Source: an uncultured Anaerolineae bacterium (lineage in GTDB: Bacteria; Chloroflexota; Anaerolineae; Anaerolineales; Villigracilaceae). From it: DNA of 64,000 bases. Positions 16,415 to 24,679 of the stretch are shown here, piece after piece (within the stretch, counting starts at the first letter, position 1; every line of letters begins with the position of its first letter). The notes beneath the pieces were generated by a model. It was not told where the DNA came from, did not search any database, and saw only the letters and a list, made by a program, of their open reading frames with translations. Where the stretch lies: assembly GCA_903822545.1 (NCBI GenBank), contig CAIJPN010000024.1, positions 1-64,000 on the forward strand, in the 5' to 3' direction. The position numbers and the translations under genes are program-made.

Positions 16415-18466
16415 TTACTTGAGGCCGGGGATGCTGTTGATGGCCGAGAGCAGGGTTTTCATCAGTTCAGCGCGGCTGGCCTGGGCCTGTTTGACCATAT
16501 CCAGGTGCACCTGCCAGATGGCGGTGTCGATCTCGCCATCTTCGTTTTGCGGGATGCAGACTTTGGTGTCGCCGTCGATGGTGACACGGGTGACGGCGCG
16601 CAGACTGGCGTTGGTGAATTTGCCGCCTTCAAAGCCGACCCCGGTCAGGTCATTGCTGACGTAGGTTTCGACTTCGAGGGTGGTGGCATCTTCGAGGGCT
16701 TTGCTCATGTATGAGCCCAATTTGTCGACAAATTCTTTGAAGACACCGCCGCCTGCGCTGCCTGTTGCCGCCGGGGCAGAACCTTCTCCTGCTGGGGCAG
16801 TTGGGGTGGCTGGAGTGGCCGGGGCTGCTTCTTTTTTGCCGCCGCCGAGCAGATCGAGTACGCTGTAGTTTTCACCGGGGCCGCCAGAAGCTGCTTTGGC
16901 TGCCGGGGTGCGATCGACCACATCGGGCTGGAATCCGGCTGATGCACCGGAAACACTTGCCGGGAACTGGGTCACGACTGAGCCAAGGCTGGCGCGTTCG
17001 GCCTTGGGGGTTTCCTTTTCTTCAACATTCAAGCGCACCGCCGGGTCGCCGATGAAGGCGTAGTTGCGGGCGTCGTTGTTGGATGTCCACATGCCGGCGA
17101 TCTTGATGTCGTCCTGGGTTTCGGGGGTGGTCTGGTCGAGTTCTTCGGTTAGCATGGTGGAGATTTCGGCGTAGCGTTCGTTGAAGTATTCGGTGCCGAC
17201 GCCCGCCGGTTTGCCCTTTAGCAGGGCATCTATGGTGGATTTGAAGGTTTCCGTATCGGCAACTGCGCCATCCCATGCAATGGATGATCCCCAGGCGCGT
17301 TCTACATGCGCAAATACGCCCAGTGCGCCGCCTTTGGGATGCGAGAGCAGGCGCAGTGGCATTTGCGAGATGAAAGCGTAGGGGGCGATGTCTTTTTGAA
17401 CACCGAAGGCCTGGCGGTAGAAGTTATCAGCTTTGGGGATGCCGCCGCCGTAGCAGGCGAAGATGAAGGCAATCATGCCAAAGACATCGGCGTCGGATGC
17501 GATGTCATCTGCCGAGAAGTACAGGCTGTCGGTGATCGGTACGCGCGCCTTGGGGCCGGGCCAATCCTGGCACAGGATGGAGCCGGTGTGGCGCAGCAGG
17601 CGGTTATCGTCCAGCTTGAAGTTCATGCCGTGTGAGGCCGTGAAGAGCAGGGACGGGGTTTCTGCACCACCCATGTAGTTCGCCAGGTTGGCTTTGGTGG
17701 CATTGGCAGGCTCGATTACTTTGGCGTTCCAATCTTTGAACTCGCCCATGTGTTCGGCCAGCGGCAGGATCAGGCTTTTGGAGCTCATCTGGGTGGCTTT
17801 GTCATCGGGGTTGCCAACGCCAAAGAAAGCGGCTTTCTTGGCGCGCGCAACCTTTTTGGTTTCATATTCCACTACGCTTTTGGCATATTGGTAATAATCT
17901 TCGAGCTTGTCAAAGTAGATGCGGCCGACTGCATACTGCACATCGAGCTGGTATTGGAATGAATAAGAGATGGTTTCTGGTGAGCCTACGATCAGGGCAT
18001 AGTACGGGAAAAACTGCGGGTCAGCCGGGCCAGGGCCGCGGCCAAAACGCTTCAGGAAGTCGTTTTTGGTTTCGCCGTTCTTGACACCGCCTTTTTTCTC
18101 ATCTGTGCCGATGACTTCTTTGTAGAAAGTTTCATCGATGGCAGAAGCCTGGGCTTTGCGATGATCCAGCAGCGGTTTAAGGGCTTCTTTGATGCCATCT
18201 ACTGATTTTTGCGGCAAGCCCGCCGGGAAAATTACCGCCCAGCCAGTTTCATCCAATTTGGTGTTGTCAATGCCTTCGGCTACACCAAAATGATCAGTGG
18301 ATGCAGACGATAACTGCTTCTTCATCTTGGCATCGCGCAAGTCTTCAGGCGTAATTTTTTGCCCGCGCGCGACCTTGGCGATCATATCGGTGGTAATGAC
18401 AACATCATCGCCATCAATCGGGCCGCCGGTGGAAGCGTTGACACCGTTTAGATTAAGTTCTGCCAT
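16415..18466 (-). CDS. Clan CD cysteine peptidase (C25/caspase-like) of a conflict system
   Basis: 683 residues from ATG 18466, chosen because AAGGAGA precedes it; an in-frame ATG 18 bases earlier lacks one. The peptidase core holds the histidine in LLFTASHGMNF (His279) and the cysteine in FIFACYGGGIP (Cys338), the usual dyad order for gingipain and caspase folds. Other landmarks are FFPYYALIVGSPETISYSFQ, LDVQYAVGRIYFD, GSILCQDWPGP and the late YAFIGDPAVRLN. A Pro/Ala/Gly-rich linker (about 500-574) leads to a C-terminal domain (575-683) homologous to the stand-alone 108-residue protein. The N-terminal segment contains one HFGV motif (59-62). No secretion signal, so it acts in the cytoplasm. 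Substrate specificity is unknown. Confidence 0.85.
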   Translation of the reverse strand: MAELNLNGVNASTGGPIDGDDVVITTDMIAKVARGQKITPEDLRDAKMKKQLSSASTDHFGVAEGIDNTKLDETGWAVIFPAGLPQKSVDGIKEALKPLLDHRKAQASAIDETFYKEVIGTDEKKGGVKNGETKNDFLKRFGRGPGPADPQFFPYYALIVGSPETISYSFQYQLDVQYAVGRIYFDKLEDYYQYAKSVVEYETKKVARAKKAAFFGVGNPDDKATQMSSKSLILPLAEHMGEFKDWNAKVIEPANATKANLANYMGGAETPSLLFTASHGMNFKLDDNRLLRHTGSILCQDWPGPKARVPITDSLYFSADDIASDADVFGMIAFIFACYGGGIPKADNFYRQAFGVQKDIAPYAFISQMPLRLLSHPKGGALGVFAHVERAWGSSIAWDGAVADTETFKSTIDALLKGKPAGVGTEYFNERYAEISTMLTEELDQTTPETQDDIKIAGMWTSNNDARNYAFIGDPAVRLNVEEKETPKAERASLGSVVTQFPASVSGASAGFQPDVVDRTPAAKAASGGPGENYSVLDLLGGGKKEAAPATPATPTAPAGEGSAPAATGSAGGGVFKEFVDKLGSYMSKALEDATTLEVETYVSNDLTGVGFEGGKFTNASLRAVTRVTIDGDTKVCIPQNEDGEIDTAIWQVHLDMVKQAQASRAELMKTLLSAINSIPGLK

Positions 18467-18518
18467 AACTTTTCTCCTTATCAAAAATTTGGGTTTTCAG
18501 GAATAGTTTTGTTTTTTT

Positions 18519-18672
18519 GCTCTACCGTTTTTGGTGTGAAAATCTGTAGGGGCGACCCTTCAAAGCATAAACAGGCGCATTTTTGCAGGGAATTCAAGCA
18601 CAAAGCCACGATTTTTTCGCACGGGGCGGGTCGCCCCTACCCGTTCCCCATTAAGAACGGGAGAGCCGTTTT
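18519..18672. repeat. Dispersed element, copy A
   Basis: GTAGGGGCGACCC (18546-18558) is repeated inverted at 18628-18640. The left flank GCTCTACCGTTTTTGGTGTG, then AAAA, and the right end AACGGGAGAGCC both recur, in opposite orientation, at 43261-43361. The element starts right after the STAND gene stop and separates it from the peptidase gene. Confidence 0.75.
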
Positions 18673-21600
18673 TTATGGAACCCGAGGAACCAGGAAAGTA
18701 ATGAACTGGTCAAAGATGTTGGGTGTGTGGAAGTTTTCACAGGTTTTCGACAGGTATTCGGCGCACTCATCTGGCATCATACTGCGTGGAATATCCGCCA
18801 GGCGCTGGCGGGCCAGGTTTTCCAGATCGGTTGGATCGAGCGTGAAGATGTGTACGGTATGATCCACTGAAGAGCTGGCTACGTGCCTGCCATCCGGGCT
18901 GAATGTAACCTGATTAATGCGGTCAGTGTTGCCATAAAGCGGGACTTTTGCGCCGGTGGTAAATCCGCGGGGATCAGACGAATCTGTTTTTAAGTCGATG
19001 ATGTTCACAAACCCGTCTGCTCCGCCGGTTGCAATCAGGTAACTGTTGGGGCTAAACTTGACATCGAAGATGCTGCCGATGTGATAGCTTCCAAACTTCG
19101 CTGCCACCCGTTTTGTGGCCAAATCATAGATAATCAAATAGCCATCTTCGCTGACCGAGGCCAGGTATTTCATATCGTAGCTAAATGATACGCCCTGGAC
19201 AAAATCCTGATGCTCGTTAAAGGCCATTCCATCAACGATTTTCTCTTCCTTCCAGTCCCAGACAGCAACCGCATAGGGTTTATTGTAATAGGCCACGCCC
19301 ACGTATTTATCGTCAGGGGAAAATGCGATGTAAGTCACTGTGACAGCAGTAATATCCTTGAAATCATACACAGGAGCGCCATCTTTCATCTGCAACGGGC
19401 CTTCTTTCAGGAAATCAAGGCTGGATTTCTGTTCACCAGTGGCAATATCCCACACCCGCACCAGGCCATCGTCGCCACCAGTGGCAGCGATTGACTGGTC
19501 ACGAGTCATGGTCAATCCAAAAATCGCTTTGCCATTGTGCGCTTTGATGGCATCATCTTTCCCAAACGGCTGGCCAAAAATCCGAATCGGCTTCCCGGCA
19601 GTCACATCCCACTGGATGAATCGTCCGTCACGACCGATGGAAAGAATCTCTTTATCCTGGTTGCGCCAGAGAAGCCCCTCTATACCGTACTGGTGGCCAT
19701 CTGTTACCAGTTTGCCAAGCACTTCACCGGTTTTAGCATCCCAGATGGTGATGGCATTTCCCGCCCCGCCAGTGGCGATCCGAGCGCCATCAGAACTATA
19801 AGCCAGGGCATAACTCTTATCGCCGGTGTCCAGCGTCAGGTCTTCGCGCGCGCCGGTGAGCGAAATATCCCAGATGCGCACGGAACTATCCTGTCCAACA
19901 GAAACCAGGTGTTTGCCATCGACGCTTACGGCAATGTCATACACCTGGCTGGTGTGACCCACCAGGCGCATTTTCTCGCGCCCATACAGCGTATCCCACT
20001 CACGGATGGTGCGGTCGGAACTGGCAGAATAGATCGAATTCCCATCTGCGGAGTAGGCCACAGAATAAACCCAGTCAAAATGTCCGGTAATGGTCATTGC
20101 CAGGCTTTCTGAAGCAATATCCCAAACTTTGACAGTGCGATCCGCGCTGGCGCTGGCAATTTTGGTGCCATCCGGGCTGAAAGTCACATCGTTGACGGCT
20201 TTATCATGCTTGTGAGGATCATTGAATCGCACAAGTAATTTGCCGCTCTGGGCATCCCACAACCTGACAAAATTATCTTCCCCGCCGGTTGCAATCAATT
20301 TGTTATCGCGGCTGATTGCCACGCTGTTGACGGTATCTGAACTGAAAAGACCGCACTCCTGAATAGAAGCACAATTGGCTTTGCCCAGGCTCGTTTTCAG
20401 TTCCAACGTGGATGCATCCCACACTTTGGCAGTGTAATCTCCGCCGCCAGTAACAAAGAATGCGCCATCCGGGCTGTAGTTAAGTCCCCATACAACATTA
20501 TCATGCGCCTGGAAGTTGGTAACTTCCTTCCATGTGCTGGTATCGAACACATGAACTTTGCCATCTTCCCCACTCGCGAGTAGCCGCTTGCCATCTGGAG
20601 AAACAGCGCTGCCGGTTACGCCCAGATCATTGGCAGGGTCGGTCTTATACAACTGGATTTCAGCAATCTTTTGGCTTGTTTCCAGGTTCCAGACGCGCAC
20701 ATAACCATCGGTGCCGCCAGATGCCACCCAATCATTGCCTGGCCCATAAACAACGGTGTAAATTTTGTAATCGTGCGCATTATTGATGATGCGCACGATC
20801 CGCATGCCAGGCAGCGCCCGGTGCAGCGCTCGCACATTTTCGGCGGTCAGATCGCCGGTTTTTACTGTGCTATCCAGCGCCAGCATCACCCCTAAGGATG
20901 GGTCACGCTCCAGGCTGCTGACAGATGATGCGGCCAGCTCACGCGCAATCGCCCGGAACTGCGCCACCTGCGCCAGCAGGAAGAAAACCACTGCCACAAT
21001 CGTTGCCACAATCGAAAAAACCAGCATCCAGCGCACTATCAGGTTCATGCGACGTTCGCGAATATCGTTTTGATGGGCTTTGGATGATGCGTTATAAAAA
21101 TCAGTCTCCGCGGCGATCATAATGGTCGCGTTTTGTTTGGCCCATTCCTGCATCTTTAAAAAGTCTGGGCCAATCACCAGCATGCCATCCGGGCGGCCTT
21201 CTTGCTGCCACACATCCGCCTGGCGCTGGAGTGGGCTGAGATTTTCATCAAACCACCTGGTATTATCATCACGAATGGGGGCGATCATGCGGTCATGCGA
21301 CAGTTCGAACCAGGTTGCCCCGCCGCGTTTTTCGGCGCGGATCAGGTAAGCTTTCTCCAGTGCCCAAATGGCGCGGTTGTCCAGGCCATCGCTCTGGCCT
21401 TTACCCATCAACACCTGCCCGCGAATGCCCGCCGGGGTGATGAGTTTGCGGTTGAACCATTCGCGGATTTCGCGCTCTTTAACCCTGGTTTGTCCGGCTA
21501 CAGACGCCACCTGGAGAGAATAGTAATCGCCGAGCGCGGTATTGACATCGCCGAGGCTTTGCACTTCTTCCAGCGTGATGTCATTATCATCGTTTGTGAT

Positions 21601-22473
21601 TTCGCTCCACAGGCGTCGGCAAACCACCTGGAGCTGCACCGGTTCAAGGTGCGGGCCAAGCTCGGGCCGGGTGGAACCATCTGGCTGTTGCACCTGGGTC
21701 AAGCGCAAATCGTCGAGTAGTTTCCGGGCCGCATCATCTTTGAAATCGACGCCGTTATCACGCGCTGGCCCGCGCATCGCTTCCAAGCCGCCTTTCACTT
21801 CGAGCAGGTTCAGACGGTAGCGGTTGGCAAAACGGCTGGGGATGGGCATCACGTACGGGTCGAGCGCCGCCAGGTAATCCTCGCGGATACAGCACATGGA
21901 GAAAATCTGTGGGTCGTTCAGCGCTTCGCCAAGTTGGATGAAAAAGTCTTTCTTAACGGCCTGGTCGGTGGGGTTAAGCGTAAGAATCTCTTCCATCTGA
22001 TCGACGATTAGCATCAGGAACGAGAAATCACTGTAGTTGGGGTTGTTCTGGCGCTCGCGATCACGATAACGGGCCAGGTAGGCTGTCAGGTGAATTGTAT
22101 AAAGCTCGTTAACCGGGAAGCGCAAATTTTCGGGGATACTCTCCTCGAGAGATTCGATCAGGCTGAAAATATAGCGATTAAAGCCAGGCAGTTCTACCGC
22201 TTCATCGGGTGGATCCATGTTGACGCGCATCACCGGCAAGACCTGGTAGCCTTGCTGCTGCAAACCAGGTATTACTGCTGCGTTCACCAATGAACTTTTC
22301 CCAGCCCCGGATGGTGAATGCAGCAGCACAATGCGCTCAGCCATGATCAGGTTAACCAGTTCAAACGTTTCGCGTTCGCGCCCGTAGAGTTTTTCACCCG
22401 TCTTAAAGGAACGCGGCCCGACATAGGGATTTGGGCGAGAAATTATTGTCACATTGGAGTTCGAGTTTGTCAT
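18673..22473 (-). CDS. STAND NTPase (nSTAND1-like) with transmembrane segment and 14-blade WD40 region
   Basis: 1266 residues from the ATG that overlaps the CHAT-SIR2 stop as ATGA; an ATG 18 bases earlier is less likely. The NTPase domain (about 15-400) opens with NPYVGPRSFKTGEKLYGRER, has Walker A in HSPSGAGKSSLV (56-62), Walker B in LMLIVDQMEEIL, and CCIREDYLAAL. After a winged-helix-like part comes one strong transmembrane helix (MLVFSIVATIVAVVFFLLAQ, about 480-505). Fourteen WD40 blades follow, enough for two seven-blade propellers, ending in the common tail RSMMPDECAEYL. No effector domain is fused at the N-terminus, so output probably goes to the CHAT-SIR2 and peptidase partners. The propellers are the likely ligand sensor. 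Its position in the operon supports a conflict role. Confidence 0.92.
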   Translation of the reverse strand: MTNSNSNVTIISRPNPYVGPRSFKTGEKLYGRERETFELVNLIMAERIVLLHSPSGAGKSSLVNAAVIPGLQQQGYQVLPVMRVNMDPPDEAVELPGFNRYIFSLIESLEESIPENLRFPVNELYTIHLTAYLARYRDRERQNNPNYSDFSFLMLIVDQMEEILTLNPTDQAVKKDFFIQLGEALNDPQIFSMCCIREDYLAALDPYVMPIPSRFANRYRLNLLEVKGGLEAMRGPARDNGVDFKDDAARKLLDDLRLTQVQQPDGSTRPELGPHLEPVQLQVVCRRLWSEITNDDNDITLEEVQSLGDVNTALGDYYSLQVASVAGQTRVKEREIREWFNRKLITPAGIRGQVLMGKGQSDGLDNRAIWALEKAYLIRAEKRGGATWFELSHDRMIAPIRDDNTRWFDENLSPLQRQADVWQQEGRPDGMLVIGPDFLKMQEWAKQNATIMIAAETDFYNASSKAHQNDIRERRMNLIVRWMLVFSIVATIVAVVFFLLAQVAQFRAIARELAASSVSSLERDPSLGVMLALDSTVKTGDLTAENVRALHRALPGMRIVRIINNAHDYKIYTVVYGPGNDWVASGGTDGYVRVWNLETSQKIAEIQLYKTDPANDLGVTGSAVSPDGKRLLASGEDGKVHVFDTSTWKEVTNFQAHDNVVWGLNYSPDGAFFVTGGGDYTAKVWDASTLELKTSLGKANCASIQECGLFSSDTVNSVAISRDNKLIATGGEDNFVRLWDAQSGKLLVRFNDPHKHDKAVNDVTFSPDGTKIASASADRTVKVWDIASESLAMTITGHFDWVYSVAYSADGNSIYSASSDRTIREWDTLYGREKMRLVGHTSQVYDIAVSVDGKHLVSVGQDSSVRIWDISLTGAREDLTLDTGDKSYALAYSSDGARIATGGAGNAITIWDAKTGEVLGKLVTDGHQYGIEGLLWRNQDKEILSIGRDGRFIQWDVTAGKPIRIFGQPFGKDDAIKAHNGKAIFGLTMTRDQSIAATGGDDGLVRVWDIATGEQKSSLDFLKEGPLQMKDGAPVYDFKDITAVTVTYIAFSPDDKYVGVAYYNKPYAVAVWDWKEEKIVDGMAFNEHQDFVQGVSFSYDMKYLASVSEDGYLIIYDLATKRVAAKFGSYHIGSIFDVKFSPNSYLIATGGADGFVNIIDLKTDSSDPRGFTTGAKVPLYGNTDRINQVTFSPDGRHVASSSVDHTVHIFTLDPTDLENLARQRLADIPRSMMPDECAEYLSKTCENFHTPNIFDQFITFLVPRVP

Positions 22474-24629
22474 TTTGCCACCTTTGCCCATTCGGCGCTC
22501 AGGTCTTTCAGGAAGTCGGCTGAATCTCCCCAGTATATTTCGAATTTGTCAGCGCCGAAATACTTTTCCAGGTATTTTCGGGCGCGTTCCGGCTGCATGG
22601 CGCTCTGCTCATCAAGAGCAAGCTGGATGCCAAAGCGCGGGAAAGCCGGCGGACGTTTGCGCACATCTTCATCGATCATGGCGCGGTAAAAAACGCGGAA
22701 CGACCAGTCATTCATTGAAAACCCGGTCAGCAGCAGCGCGCCATTGGCAACCGCTGCACGAACACGCGCCGGGATGAGCTGGTAGAGTTTGGCCTTGCCG
22801 CTGATAAAGTCGAAATAATCATCCTGGGTCAGCACCAGCGATTCGGGCACATCCCAGCGCCCGAACAGGTGGTAGACCATTGGTTTGTCAGCAGTCGGCA
22901 TGGTGTCTGCGCCAACCATGGCGGCTTCTTTGAGCGACTCTTTCCACGGGCAAATGACCGAAACCGGCTGTTTGCCCTCGGCCTTGAGCGCATCTTCCAT
23001 AATAGTATCGAAATTGGTGGAAATATAAATCTGGAGCGGCAGTTTGGCCAGAATGCGATGCTGCTCATTGGGGTCTTTGGTGCGCAAGTGCTGGCCCACT
23101 TTGATGAGCATCTGATCCACTGCAGATATCTTTGGCGCACCACCAGCCGCTGCTGGGTCTGCGAACGGGTCGGCAAATGGGTCCGCGAATGGGTCGGCGG
23201 CTGCGCTTGCGCCGCCCCCCTTCAGGTCATCCGGCAGGATGCTGCCATAGCGCTCGACCAGTTGTTTCTGGATGTAGGTTTCCAGCGTTTCATAGGGGAA
23301 GCGCGAAGTCTGCTGCACGCTCAGGTATTGCGCCACTTGTGGCAGCATGTTCTTCTGGTGTGGCGAAAGCGGGTAAGCGTATTCTTCGGCCCACTTGTTG
23401 GCGATCTCGCCAAATGAACCATAATAAGCATTCAGCAGGCCTGGCCCAATCACCGGTACTACCGCCTGGCGTTGGACGGCATTCAGCAAAGCCGGCCACT
23501 TCTCAAAACCGCCGCCTTCTGCGCCAAAACCGGGTACATACCAGATTTTGCCACTTTTCAGGCGCATAAACAGCACCGGCATCCAGAAATCGTGAGCAGT
23601 GCGCACCGTGCCGCGCGAAACCGCCAGGGCGCGATCGATCTGCCCGTCTTTTTGCAGTTCGCCGAAGAAGACCGGCATGAATTTTTTGACGCTGTCCATG
23701 CTGATGTTCCCCTGCATGGCGATCACCGCCGGGATTCCGCCCTGGGCCAGTTGTGGCCCGAACGCCTGGAGCGCGTTGCCGTTCCCTTTTCCGGCGCTCT
23801 GGCAGGAGGCCAGCACCACCAATCGGGGAGGGTTCATCATCTCGCGGATGCGTGTGACTACCTGGCTAGCCGGGGTGCGGGCGCTTTTGCCCTCCTCGTC
23901 TTGCAGCCAGATGACGGCTTCGCCGGTGGCAACCGTTCCATGTGCAGCCAGGTACAGGATGTCATAGCCATCGCGCAGGCGCGCAGCCAGGTTGTTTAGT
24001 GTGGCTTTTTCATCGGGTTTGGCTGGCAGGTCGGTGATGGGGATGTTGCCCAGGGCTTCGTGGGCGCGTGCCATTTCACCGGCCACATCCACCGCTGCAA
24101 GTTTGTAGCTGGCCAAATCGGATGGGTTGGAGATAAAGACCAGGGCCTTAAGATCACCTTTGGGGCGCAATTTCACCGGCCGCCAGTCGTTGCTGCTCAG
24201 GTAGCGCGAGAAGAGCACATTTTCGCTGGTGGTGAGTTGCGATTTATCCTGCGGGTCGCGCAGGGCTTCCCAGTAAAGCGAGTTCAGTTCTCCGGCGCTG
24301 GGGCCAACCAGCAGGCGCACACGCAAGGGAGCTTGCAGGCTTTGGGCAGTGGCGCGGGCCTGGGCCCAGGCAGCCAGCACATTCGGGTCGGCAAATAGGG
24401 ATTTTGCCAGCTCATCGCCATATTCATCCGGCGTGATGATCAAATCTTGCAACGTCACCAGGTCAATCTGCGCGGTGAGTGACTGCCCCTGTCCAAGACG
24501 AATATCTGCGTCGCTATTGGGCTGAGTCAGCCGCATTTCGATGTTGTATGTATTGCCATCTCTACGATGCAAACTTATTTCCAGGTCGGCAAAATCGGTC
24601 ACGGGATTCTCTCCGGGATAATATGGCAT
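22470..24629 (-). CDS. CHAT peptidase-SIR2 fusion protein
   Basis: 719 residues. The CHAT domain (about 100-360) has the His in LYLAAHGTVATGE (His230) and the Cys in VVLASCQSAGKG (Cys276), then GIPAVIAMQG. It is joined to a SIR2-like domain (about 382-710): VVPVIGPGLLNAYYG, IYISTNFDTIMEDAL, VYHLFGRWDVPESLVLTQDD and ALLLTGFSMNDWSFRV. SIR2 effectors in phage defence degrade NAD+; CHAT domains are caspase-like proteases. Between the SIR2 motifs lies a tandem repeat of the tetrapeptide DPFA (about 479-492). The start codon lies in the 3' arm of a 13-base hairpin. Its stop overlaps the STAND start, so the two are translationally coupled. I infer a two-output effector under STAND control. Confidence 0.92.
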   Translation of the reverse strand: MPYYPGENPVTDFADLEISLHRRDGNTYNIEMRLTQPNSDADIRLGQGQSLTAQIDLVTLQDLIITPDEYGDELAKSLFADPNVLAAWAQARATAQSLQAPLRVRLLVGPSAGELNSLYWEALRDPQDKSQLTTSENVLFSRYLSSNDWRPVKLRPKGDLKALVFISNPSDLASYKLAAVDVAGEMARAHEALGNIPITDLPAKPDEKATLNNLAARLRDGYDILYLAAHGTVATGEAVIWLQDEEGKSARTPASQVVTRIREMMNPPRLVVLASCQSAGKGNGNALQAFGPQLAQGGIPAVIAMQGNISMDSVKKFMPVFFGELQKDGQIDRALAVSRGTVRTAHDFWMPVLFMRLKSGKIWYVPGFGAEGGGFEKWPALLNAVQRQAVVPVIGPGLLNAYYGSFGEIANKWAEEYAYPLSPHQKNMLPQVAQYLSVQQTSRFPYETLETYIQKQLVERYGSILPDDLKGGGASAAADPFADPFADPFADPAAAGGAPKISAVDQMLIKVGQHLRTKDPNEQHRILAKLPLQIYISTNFDTIMEDALKAEGKQPVSVICPWKESLKEAAMVGADTMPTADKPMVYHLFGRWDVPESLVLTQDDYFDFISGKAKLYQLIPARVRAAVANGALLLTGFSMNDWSFRVFYRAMIDEDVRKRPPAFPRFGIQLALDEQSAMQPERARKYLEKYFGADKFEIYWGDSADFLKDLSAEWAKVAK

Positions 24630-24661
24630 CCCGCCTGCCCGAAAATCAGGCAGGCGGGATG
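24627..24661. promoter_or_regulatory. Hairpin that encloses the CHAT-SIR2 start codon
   Basis: Perfect 13-base arms CATCCCGCCTGCC (24627-24639) and complement (24649-24661) around a 9-base loop. On the minus strand the ATG at 24629-24627 is the last three bases of the 3' arm, and the GGCGGG before it is also paired. The hairpin begins about 19 bases past the upstream stop, so it could limit translation of the effector or act as a partial terminator. Confidence 0.6.
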
Positions 24662-24679
24662 AATACGTTTACAGATTGT

